Translations under genes and position numbers: made by a program | Part shown: in pieces, positions 1 to 5,497 of the stretch | Layout: the number at the start of each line of letters is the position of its first letter | Position numbering within the stretch: position 1 is the stretch's first letter | Source: Clostridia bacterium | Lineage (GTDB): Bacteria; Bacillota; Clostridia; Clostridiales; Clostridiaceae | Direction of reading: 5' to 3' | DNA length: 8,504 nucleotides | Assembly: GCA_009930125.1 (NCBI GenBank) | Contig: RZYZ01000088.1 | Span: 1 to 8,504, forward strand | The notes under the pieces: model-generated | Told to the model about the DNA's origin: nothing | Databases searched by the model: none | The model's input: the letters and a program-made list of their open reading frames with translations, nothing else

Positions 1-160
1 TTTCCATCTTCCGGAATCCACATTAATCATGCTGGTGTCTGCACTGGCAGGAAAGGAAAATATCATGAATGCCTATGAAACTGCAGTGAAGGAGAAATAT
101 CGTTTCTTCAGTTTCGGTGATTCCATGTTTATAAAGGAAGAAGTATGTATACATTATTGA
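1..160 (+). CDS. queA: QueA, S-adenosylmethionine:tRNA ribosyltransferase-isomerase (C-terminal end only)
   Basis: Only the last 52 codons are present; the first complete codon starts at base 2 and the stop is TGA at 158-160. The translation begins FHLPESTLIMLVSALAG and continues through YETAVKEKYRFFSFGDSMF, which is the characteristic end of QueA. This enzyme transfers and rearranges the ribosyl part of S-adenosylmethionine onto preQ1 in tRNA, giving epoxyqueuosine in the step after Tgt inserts preQ1. The gene enters from the left edge, so its start and promoter cannot be judged. Its last 16 nt overlap the start of tgt in another frame, a common arrangement for this pathway that suggests co-transcription and translational coupling. 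The identification rests on the short C-terminal signature plus the tgt neighbour. Confidence 0.93.
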   Translation, partial: FHLPESTLIMLVSALAGKENIMNAYETAVKEKYRFFSFGDSMFIKEEVCIHY

Positions 161-1293
161 AAAAAGAGAAAAGAGCAAGACGAGGTCGTTTTGAAACACC
201 CCATGGAACCATAGAGACGCCGGTGTTCATGAATGTAGGAACGCTGGGGGTCATCAAAGGCGCCGTTTCTTCCATGGATCTGAAGGAGATCGGATGCCAG
301 GTGGAGCTGAGCAACACCTATCATCTTCATCTGCGCCCCGGAGACAAACTGGTCCATAAGATGGGGGGGCTGCATAAGTTCATGAACTGGGATGGACCCA
401 TCCTCACCGATTCCGGAGGATTCCAGGTGTTTTCACTGGCGAAGATCCGAAAAATCAAAGAGGAAGGCGTCTACTTCAGTTCTCATATCGACGGCAGCAG
501 GATCTTCATGGGTCCTGAAGAATCCATGAGAATCCAGTCTCATCTGGGTTCCACCATCGCCATGGCTTTTGATGAGTGTATCGAGCTTCCGGCGGAGAGA
601 GAATATGTGGAGCGTTCCGTAGAGAGAACCACCAGATGGCTCGTACGATCAAAAAATGAGATCGATCGTCTCAATGCCCAGGAAAACACCATCAACAAGA
701 AACAGATGCTGTTCGGTATCAATCAGGGCGGAACCTACGAAGACATCAGAATTCGTCATGCGAAAGAGATTGCCAAAATGGATCTGGACGGTTATGCCAT
801 CGGAGGCCTGGCTGTGGGAGAAACCCATGAAGAAATGTATAGAACTCTGGATGCGGTGGTGCCGCACCTGCCTGAAGACAAGCCGATTTATCTTATGGGT
901 GTTGGCACACCGGAGAATATTCTGGAATCGGTGGAAAGAGGCGTGGACTTCTTCGATTGTGTTCTTCCGGCGAGAAACGGCAGACATGGACATGTTTTCA
1001 CAGCAAGAGGAAAGATCAATCTCAACAACAAGCGTTTCGAAATGGATGAGAAACCCATAGACGAAGGATGCCAGTGTCCGGCCTGCAAACATTATACAAG
1101 AGGCTATATCAGGCACCTGTTCAAGGCAAAGGAAATGCTGGCCCTGAGGCTCTGCGTTCTGCACAATCTGTATTTCTACAACAAGCTCATGGAGGATATC
1201 CGAAGGGCGATTGATGAAGACAGATTCCATGAATTCAAAGCCCAGAAACTGGCGGACTGGTCCAGAGGACAGGAACCTCATATTGAGAAATAG
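145..1293 (+). CDS. tgt: Tgt, queuine/preQ1 tRNA-guanine transglycosylase
   Basis: This cytoplasmic enzyme exchanges guanine-34 in the anticodon of tRNAs for Asp, Asn, His and Tyr with the queuosine precursor preQ1. The 382-residue product has the usual family length. The DSGGFQVFS motif starts at Asp89, matching the general acid/base Asp102 of the Zymomonas mobilis enzyme. Asp271 in FDCVLPARNGRHG matches its nucleophile Asp280. The zinc site is complete: Cys309, Cys311 and Cys314 in CQCPAC, plus His340 in VLHN. The position that is usually Thr in VLPTR is Ala here, which I recall as common in Clostridia. The ATG at 145 is preceded by AAAGGAAG (about 132-139), inside the end of queA. Coupling to queA is likely. 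No strong terminator follows. Confidence 0.98.
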   Translation: MYTLLKKEKRARRGRFETPHGTIETPVFMNVGTLGVIKGAVSSMDLKEIGCQVELSNTYHLHLRPGDKLVHKMGGLHKFMNWDGPILTDSGGFQVFSLAKIRKIKEEGVYFSSHIDGSRIFMGPEESMRIQSHLGSTIAMAFDECIELPAEREYVERSVERTTRWLVRSKNEIDRLNAQENTINKKQMLFGINQGGTYEDIRIRHAKEIAKMDLDGYAIGGLAVGETHEEMYRTLDAVVPHLPEDKPIYLMGVGTPENILESVERGVDFFDCVLPARNGRHGHVFTARGKINLNNKRFEMDEKPIDEGCQCPACKHYTRGYIRHLFKAKEMLALRLCVLHNLYFYNKLMEDIRRAIDEDRFHEFKAQKLADWSRGQEPHIEK

Positions 1294-1304
1294 GTGAGGG
1301 AATC

Positions 1305-1337
1305 TGGAAATTAATAAGATAGTAGGATGAATTTCCA
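1305..1337 (+). other. Weak AT-rich inverted repeat after tgt
   Basis: TGGAAATT (1305-1312) and AATTTCCA (1330-1337) are perfect 8-base inverted arms separated by 17 bases, in the 110-bp gap between tgt and yajC. The following bases are pyrimidine-rich but not a clean T run. The low GC content and long loop make this a poor intrinsic terminator. It may partly separate tgt from yajC, or be chance. Confidence 0.25.
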
Positions 1338-1345
1338 AATTTATC

Positions 1346-1374
1346 TTTCTTATTCATAAAAAATTCACTATAAT
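1346..1374 (+). promoter_or_regulatory. Candidate sigma-A promoter for yajC
   Basis: A perfect -10 hexamer TATAAT lies at 1369-1374. A weak -35 candidate, TTTCTT, lies at 1346-1351, giving 17-bp spacing. The predicted transcript would start near 1381, about 23 nt before the yajC ATG. The surrounding gap is AT-rich. The -35 match is poor, so the call rests mostly on the consensus -10 and its position. Confidence 0.5.
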
Positions 1375-1403
1375 GATAGTATTAAACATTTGGAGGCATA
1401 ATA

Positions 1404-1679
1404 ATGGAAGATATCATAAGACAGGTTTTACCGATTATACTTTTCCTGGGGCTCATGTATTTCATGCTTTTCCTGCCTGAAAAGAAAAGAAAAGCAGCAT
1501 TTCAGAAAATGATCAGTGAGCTGAAGGTGAACGATGAAGTAACTACAAGAGGGGGCATCATCGGCAGAATCGTCAAGCTGGATGAAGAGACAATCACCCT
1601 GGAGACAGGTGCAGACAGAGTGAAGCTCAAGTTTGCGAAAAGTGCTGTAGCTACAGTAAGAACAGGTGCAGCGGAATAA
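1404..1679 (+). CDS. yajC: YajC, preprotein translocase accessory membrane protein
   Basis: YajC is a small single-span inner-membrane protein that associates with SecDF and the SecYEG channel. The 91-residue product is normal for the family. A hydrophobic segment covers roughly residues 7-24 (VLPIILFLGLMYFMLFLP), followed by a positive cluster EKKRKAAFQ. The cytoplasmic domain has the family pattern LKVNDEVTTRGGIIGRI and ends with an acidic/basic strand and KSAVATV. The ATG is preceded by TGGAGG at 1391-1396 with a 7-nt spacer. It lies between tgt and secDF, the order seen in many bacteria, and probably has its own promoter at 1346-1374. Family membership is clear; its exact contribution to export is modest and poorly defined even in model species. 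Confidence 0.96.
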   Translation: MEDIIRQVLPIILFLGLMYFMLFLPEKKRKAAFQKMISELKVNDEVTTRGGIIGRIVKLDEETITLETGADRVKLKFAKSAVATVRTGAAE

Positions 1680-1704
1680 GAGGCTGTTCCAATTGAATAG
1701 GAAA

Positions 1705-1741
1705 AGATCAGGGGCAGTGCTGACGCTCTGCCCTTTGATTT
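1705..1741 (+). terminator. Hairpin between yajC and secDF, possible leaky terminator
   Basis: GGGCAG (1712-1717) pairs perfectly with CTGCCC (1728-1733). The stem extends outward by G-T, A-T, then after one bulged T by C-G, T-A and A-T pairs. The 10-nt loop can form two more inner GC pairs. The downstream tract TTTGATTT is only moderately T-rich and partly used in the stem, so termination may be incomplete. It sits 32 nt after the yajC stop. A candidate promoter for secDF overlaps its 3' half. Confidence 0.5.
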
Positions 1742-1749
1742 GGTAAAAT
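1720..1749 (+). promoter_or_regulatory. Candidate extended -10 promoter for secDF
   Basis: TAAAAT at 1744-1749 is preceded by TGG, giving an extended -10 (TGn). CTGACG at 1720-1725 matches four of six -35 positions, at 18-bp spacing. The -35 element lies in the loop of the yajC-distal hairpin. A start near 1756 would leave an 80-nt leader before secDF. The match is moderate and the assignment tentative. Confidence 0.33.
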
Positions 1750-1838
1750 CCAATGATCACACATATCAGCAGTAAACCAGAATCATTCATAAATTAATTG
1801 TAGATTAAGCGCTAAATTAAACGGAGGTTATTTTCATT

Positions 1839-3944
1839 ATGAAGAAAAGAGGAAATATCACCATTTTCGTCATTATATTATTAGTCTTATCCTTTCTTGC
1901 TTTCACAGGCATCAATGGATTGACACTTGGAAACTACAGAGTCAAATCCTTTGGAGAGGTCATCAACAGAGGACTTGATCTTCAGGGTGGCGTATCTGTC
2001 GTCATGGAGGTTCAGACGGATTCCCTGAAGGCGGAAGAACTCTCTTCCATAAAGACGCTTCTGGACTCCCGAGTCAACAAGATCGGAGTCAGCGAGACGG
2101 TTTCCGTCACAGAAGGGGAAAAGAGAATCAGAATCGACATTCCTGGCGTATACAACTCCAGCGAAATCGTGACCAATCTTCAGACTACTGGAGAACTGAC
2201 CTTTGAAGATCCGGATGGCAACATCATTCTTACAGGAAGTGATGTGACATCTGCATCTGCCATGCTGGATTCCACCAGCAAACCTGTGGTCTCACTGGTA
2301 CTGAACGAAGTGGGAGCTGAAAAGTTTGAAGCAGCAACAACTGAGTTCAGAGGAAAGCAGATCACCATCAACATGGATGATGAAGAGCTCTCAGCACCTA
2401 TGGTGAATGACGTCATCACAGGGGGAGAAGCGATGATTACAGGTATGGCATCTGTGGAGGAAGCCCAGTATCTGGCTGGAATCATCAATTCCGGAGCACT
2501 GCCTTATCCAGTTAAAGCAATACAGGTTAAGACTGTAGGACCAAGCCTTGGAGCGGGCGTCATGGGAGATGTCATGAGAGCATCCGCCATCGGCCTCTCA
2601 CTGGTCGTACTCTACATGATCCTGAAATATAGAAGACCAGGGTTCCTGGCTTCTGTGGCACTGGGATTCTATGTATGGCTTCTGCTGTTTGTATTCTATG
2701 GAATCAATGCCACACTTTCACTGGCAGGTATTGCCGGATTCCTGCTGACCATCGGTATGGCAGTGGATGCCAATGTGCTGATCTTCGAACGTATCAAAGA
2801 GGAACTTCGCGGAACAAGCAATATCCATAAAGCCATTGAAGCTGGATTCTCCAATGCGATGAGTTCCATCATCGATGCGAACATCACCACAATCATCGCA
2901 GGACTGGTCCTCTATTTTGTCGGATCAGGTTCTGTCAAAGGCTTTGCCCTTACACTGATGATCGGTATCGTGATTTCACTGTTCTCCGCGCTGTTCATCA
3001 CCAAGCATCTGATGTGGCTTGGACTGAGAATGGGCTTCCTTACAAAACCAAAGGATTTTGGTGTATCCGATCAGATCAGAGAGAGAAAGATTGATTTCGT
3101 ATCCGGTGCAAAAATTTGGAGATTCATTGCAGCAGCAGTGCTGGCAGTAGGACTGTTCTTCATCGGTACTCAGGGTCTGAACCTTGGACTAGATTTTGCT
3201 GGTGGAACGAGACTCGTCATGGAAGTGGGAGAAGAGTTCGACAAAGCGGAAATGGATGAAATCGTGAAAGTCTATGATGCTGATGCAGTGACGCAGAAGG
3301 TGGATGAGACTCAGATTGAAGTAAGAAGCCAGGCTCTTTCCACGGATACCATTGATGATCTGGTAAGCAGCATCAAGGAAGAGTATTCTCTGGAGGATGA
3401 CAGTATTATTACACTGGACGAAATCGGTGCTTCCGTAGGGAAGGAACTGACCGAAGGTGGAATCAAGGCAGTGATCCTGGCAGCAGTTTTCATGCTTGTC
3501 TACATTTCGCTGAGATTCAAGAAGAATTACGGATTCGCCGCCATCACGGCGCTGGTCCACGATATCATATTCCTTGTGGCAGTGTATGCTGTACTGAGAA
3601 TATCAGTCAATACACCGTTTATTGCAGCGATACTGACGATTCTGGGTTACTCCATCAATGACACCATCGTTGTATTTGACAGAGTGAGAGAGAACAGAAA
3701 ACTGCATCCGGGAATCTCTTCCAAGGCTCTGGTGAACATGTCCATGAATGATGCCTTTACCAGATCTGTAGGAACACTGCTGACCACCTTATTCACGATT
3801 TTATCGGTAGCGATTCTTGTGCCTCAGATCAGAGACTTCGCACTTCCGATTTCCATCGGTGTTGTGGTAGGTGGATTATCCACTTTCTTCATTGCAGGTC
3901 CCACTTGGATTTATCTGGAAGACAGATTGAAAAAGAGAAAGTAA
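1839..3944 (+). CDS. secDF: SecDF fusion, protein-export membrane protein
   Basis: SecDF is an RND-type membrane protein that uses the ion gradient to help pull secreted proteins out of the Sec channel. SecD and SecF are fused in one 701-residue chain, slightly shorter than Bacillus SecDF. The first membrane span covers about residues 6-26. The SecD signature GLDLQGG is at 45-51, followed by an extracytoplasmic P1 region to about residue 240. SecD spans 2-6 lie at about 245-400, with GMAVDANVLIFERIKEEL around Asp310. The SecF half begins with a span at about 428-445, then LGLDFAGG around Asp452, a small P4-like region, and spans from about 545 onward with the GYSINDTIVVFDRVRE motif (Asp608, Asp614, Arg615). 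GGAGG at 1823-1827 lies 11 nt before the ATG, slightly long. A strong terminator follows at 3968-4003. Confidence 0.97.
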   Translation: MKKRGNITIFVIILLVLSFLAFTGINGLTLGNYRVKSFGEVINRGLDLQGGVSVVMEVQTDSLKAEELSSIKTLLDSRVNKIGVSETVSVTEGEKRIRIDIPGVYNSSEIVTNLQTTGELTFEDPDGNIILTGSDVTSASAMLDSTSKPVVSLVLNEVGAEKFEAATTEFRGKQITINMDDEELSAPMVNDVITGGEAMITGMASVEEAQYLAGIINSGALPYPVKAIQVKTVGPSLGAGVMGDVMRASAIGLSLVVLYMILKYRRPGFLASVALGFYVWLLLFVFYGINATLSLAGIAGFLLTIGMAVDANVLIFERIKEELRGTSNIHKAIEAGFSNAMSSIIDANITTIIAGLVLYFVGSGSVKGFALTLMIGIVISLFSALFITKHLMWLGLRMGFLTKPKDFGVSDQIRERKIDFVSGAKIWRFIAAAVLAVGLFFIGTQGLNLGLDFAGGTRLVMEVGEEFDKAEMDEIVKVYDADAVTQKVDETQIEVRSQALSTDTIDDLVSSIKEEYSLEDDSIITLDEIGASVGKELTEGGIKAVILAAVFMLVYISLRFKKNYGFAAITALVHDIIFLVAVYAVLRISVNTPFIAAILTILGYSINDTIVVFDRVRENRKLHPGISSKALVNMSMNDAFTRSVGTLLTTLFTILSVAILVPQIRDFALPISIGVVVGGLSTFFIAGPTWIYLEDRLKKRK

Positions 3945-3967
3945 TAGCATAGACAGATCGATTGAAG

Positions 3968-4003
3968 TAAGGCTGCTTGAATGAGCAGCCTTATGTTTAT
4001 TTT
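3968..4003 (+). terminator. Intrinsic terminator after secDF
   Basis: TAAGGCTGCT (3968-3977) and AGCAGCCTTA (3984-3993) form a perfect 10-bp stem with a 6-nt loop, TGAATG. It is followed by TGTTTATTTT (3994-4003), a U-rich tract. It lies 24 nt after the secDF stop and separates the export genes from the next transcription unit, which has its own promoter. Confidence 0.9.
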
Positions 4004-4027
4004 GCGACGGTAATGTTCATGGATTCG

Positions 4028-4056
4028 TTGTGATGCGAAAGGATTTGTATTATAAT
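4028..4056 (+). promoter_or_regulatory. Sigma-A-type promoter for the RecJ-like gene and apt
   Basis: TTGTGA (4028-4033) matches four of six -35 positions, and TATAAT (4051-4056) is a perfect -10, with ideal 17-bp spacing. It lies just downstream of the secDF terminator. The predicted start near 4063 leaves a leader of about 20 nt before the ATG at 4081. The arrangement strongly implies a separate transcription unit. Confidence 0.75.
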
Positions 4057-4071
4057 AAGAATTGTTTCAAC

Positions 4072-4080
4072 AGGTGAGGG
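4072..4080 (+). promoter_or_regulatory. Ribosome binding site that bears on the start of the RecJ-like gene
   Basis: The purine-rich run AGGTGAGGG directly abuts the ATG at 4081. A second in-frame ATG lies at 4087. The GAGGG part is 6 nt from the second ATG, while the upstream AGGTG part is 4 nt from the first. Spacing slightly favours 4087, which would remove only two residues. Confidence 0.55.
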
Positions 4081-4848
4081 ATGCGTATGGTGACTACATA
4101 TTTAAGGGCGATATTCAAAGGTGCAGATACGATCAGCACACCGAAATATACCCATAAGACTATTTTCAGAATCATGAAAGCAGTCAACAATCGAGAGAAG
4201 ATACTTATTTATGGAAGAGGGAATCGCGAAGGGATCTGCAGTATCGCTACGCTGATTCTTGTGCTCAGATATTTCAATGCAGACTTTGACTATTTCCTGA
4301 TCCCCAAGGGAGGGAATCGTGAGAGTCTTGTTGCTGATGCCAAAACTCATCTGAACTTCTTTAATCCTGGTGTAATGCTGTCCTTAAATGAGACGTTCAC
4401 AGAAAGTGTCCATGATGCTCTGGATGACTGCGAGACAGACCTGGTGTCTATCGGACATGGGGAAGACCAGATCCAGTACGGGTTCAGCTCCGGAGATGAC
4501 ACATTGCTGAAGAATGTATTCGTCTTTGCGAAAGACCTGTCGATCAATTATGACACAAGAAACATCTTCAGATATATTGACCTGGTTTATCTTGGGTCAG
4601 ACGAAGAAGATGTGGAAGCCGATGAAGTGCTGAACATGGGACTGAATCGTCTTAAGATTTCAACCAATTACGGCATTGAATCACTGAAGAAGCTGAAACC
4701 CTGTGACGAGAAGGATCTCAGAAAACTGATCACCCCTAAAGAGAACCCCTGGTCCATGGTGGATAATGCACGAATCATCATAGAACTGCTGACGACAGAA
4801 GATACAAATCGGGCAGAGCAGATCGCCAAGTATCTTATCAATAGTTAA
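4081..4848 (+). CDS. RecJ-like DHH-domain protein with degenerate active site, C-terminally short
   Basis: The 255-residue product aligns by eye with the N-terminal DHH part of RecJ single-strand exonuclease. KAVNNREKILIYG matches the strand before RecJ motif I, but the metal-binding DYDVDG is replaced by RGNREG (46-51). The motif II aspartate position (VDCG type) reads LNET, with Asn103. The DHH motif reads GHG (125-127). Motif IV may keep Asp177 in SDEEDVE, followed by the conserved-looking NMGLNRLKISTNYGIESL. The RecJ PRINAAGR segment becomes NPWSMVDNAR (222-231), then IIELLTTED aligns again. The protein ends where RecJ would continue into DHHA1 and OB regions. Catalysis is therefore unlikely. 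There is no signal peptide or membrane span. The frame is intact, has a promoter and RBS, and lies 26 nt upstream of apt, in the usual clostridial place of recJ. The start may be 4087. Homology is my inference; function is unknown. Confidence 0.88.
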   Translation: MRMVTTYLRAIFKGADTISTPKYTHKTIFRIMKAVNNREKILIYGRGNREGICSIATLILVLRYFNADFDYFLIPKGGNRESLVADAKTHLNFFNPGVMLSLNETFTESVHDALDDCETDLVSIGHGEDQIQYGFSSGDDTLLKNVFVFAKDLSINYDTRNIFRYIDLVYLGSDEEDVEADEVLNMGLNRLKISTNYGIESLKKLKPCDEKDLRKLITPKENPWSMVDNARIIIELLTTEDTNRAEQIAKYLINS

Positions 4849-4864
4849 AATAGAAAGTAACTTT

Positions 4865-4869
4865 GGAGG
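4865..4869 (+). promoter_or_regulatory. Ribosome binding site that fixes the apt start
   Basis: GGAGG lies 5 nt before the ATG at 4875. A longer frame opening at TTG 4863 would begin in front of this site and place it inside the coding sequence, so ATG 4875 is the real start. Confidence 0.85.
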
Positions 4870-4874
4870 TTAAC

Positions 4875-5393
4875 ATGGATTTTAAAGAAAAAATCGCGAT
4901 TATTCAGGATTTTCCCAAGGAAGGTATCAGTTTCAAGGATATCACGCCACTCATCGGTGACGGAGCTGCCTTCAAGGAGCTCATAGATACCATGGCTGAA
5001 AAGCTGAGAGCTCAGGGCGTTGATTATATCGCAGGACCGGAAGCCAGAGGATTCATTTTTGGTGTTCCTCTTGCCTATGCACTGGGAATCGGTTTTATTC
5101 CGATCAGAAAACCAGGCAAACTGCCACAGGAAACAGTGTCCATCACCTATGATCTGGAATACGGTTCCGATACACTGGAAATCCACAAAAATGCATTCAA
5201 AGAGGGAGACAGAGTTGCTCTGGTGGATGATCTTCTGGCTACAGGCGGTACCATATCCGCATGTGCGAAGCTGATTGAACTGGCAGGCGGAGAAGTGGTT
5301 TCCGTGGATTTCATGATTGAACTCACCGAGCTTCATGGAAGAGACAAACTGGAAGGGTACAATGTCAATTCCATGGTTCAGTACGACATATAG
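4875..5393 (+). CDS. apt: Apt, adenine phosphoribosyltransferase
   Basis: This cytoplasmic enzyme converts adenine and PRPP to AMP and pyrophosphate for purine salvage. From ATG 4875 the product has 172 residues, the normal family length, and starts MDFKEKIAIIQDFPKEGI with the typical FPKEGI.FKDITPL pattern. GPEARGFIFG is the conserved segment near the base-binding site. The PRPP loop VDDLLATGGT lies at 117-126, with the two acidic residues Asp118 and Asp119. It follows the RecJ-like gene by 26 nt and is probably co-transcribed with it from 4028-4056. Its TAG stop at 5391 is also the beginning of the candidate -35 element for rel. Synteny of apt with rel is common in Firmicutes and links purine salvage with (p)ppGpp metabolism. 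Confidence 0.97.
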   Translation: MDFKEKIAIIQDFPKEGISFKDITPLIGDGAAFKELIDTMAEKLRAQGVDYIAGPEARGFIFGVPLAYALGIGFIPIRKPGKLPQETVSITYDLEYGSDTLEIHKNAFKEGDRVALVDDLLATGGTISACAKLIELAGGEVVSVDFMIELTELHGRDKLEGYNVNSMVQYDI

Positions 5394-5419
5394 ACAAGTC
5401 TGGAAAGATAAAATATAAT
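5391..5419 (+). promoter_or_regulatory. Sigma-A-type promoter for rel
   Basis: TAGACA (5391-5396) matches five of six -35 positions, and TATAAT (5414-5419) is a perfect -10, with exact 17-bp spacing. The first three bases of the -35 are the apt stop codon. Transcription would start near 5426, placing a perfect hairpin at the very 5' end of the rel message and leaving a leader of about 72 nt. Confidence 0.7.
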
Positions 5420-5427
5420 GGTTGAAA

Positions 5428-5448
5428 AGGCTGGTGATATACCAGCCT
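5428..5448 (+). other. Perfect hairpin in the apt-rel gap, 5' end of the rel leader
   Basis: AGGCTGGT (5428-5435) pairs with ACCAGCCT (5441-5448) around a 5-nt loop, GATAT. The following bases, ATACGTTATTC, do not form a proper U tract, so intrinsic termination would be weak. If rel starts at the promoter at 5391-5419, the stem begins about 2 nt from the 5' end and could stabilise the message. For read-through transcripts from apt it could be a weak terminator or an end protected from 3' exonucleases. Confidence 0.6.
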
Positions 5449-5497
5449 ATACGTTATTCATAGATATATTTATTTGTGATGGAAATGAGGAAGACAA

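Noticed and set aside
955..984. Tgt has VLPAR where many homologues have VLPTR
   Set aside because: The catalytic Asp271 and the arginines are intact, and I recall PARNGRHG as usual in clostridial Tgt proteins, so it is a lineage feature and not a defect.
649..1338. Long open frame (229 codons) on the minus strand across tgt
   Set aside because: It is antisense to a clearly conserved gene, has no recognisable protein features, and lies in the shadow of strong coding constraint on the plus strand.
1753..1797. 14-codon ATG frame before secDF
   Set aside because: It has no ribosome binding site and no hydrophobic or arrest-like character; very short frames are expected by chance.
4081..4848. 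Reading the RecJ-like gene as a plain pseudogene
   Set aside because: The frame is uninterrupted over 255 codons, has promoter and ribosome binding site, and keeps non-catalytic conserved segments in order, which argues for selection; a recent truncation cannot be fully excluded without relatives.
4863..4874. Upstream TTG start for apt, adding four residues
   Set aside because: It would place the GGAGG ribosome binding site inside the coding sequence; ATG 4875 has ideal spacing and gives the normal Apt N-terminus.
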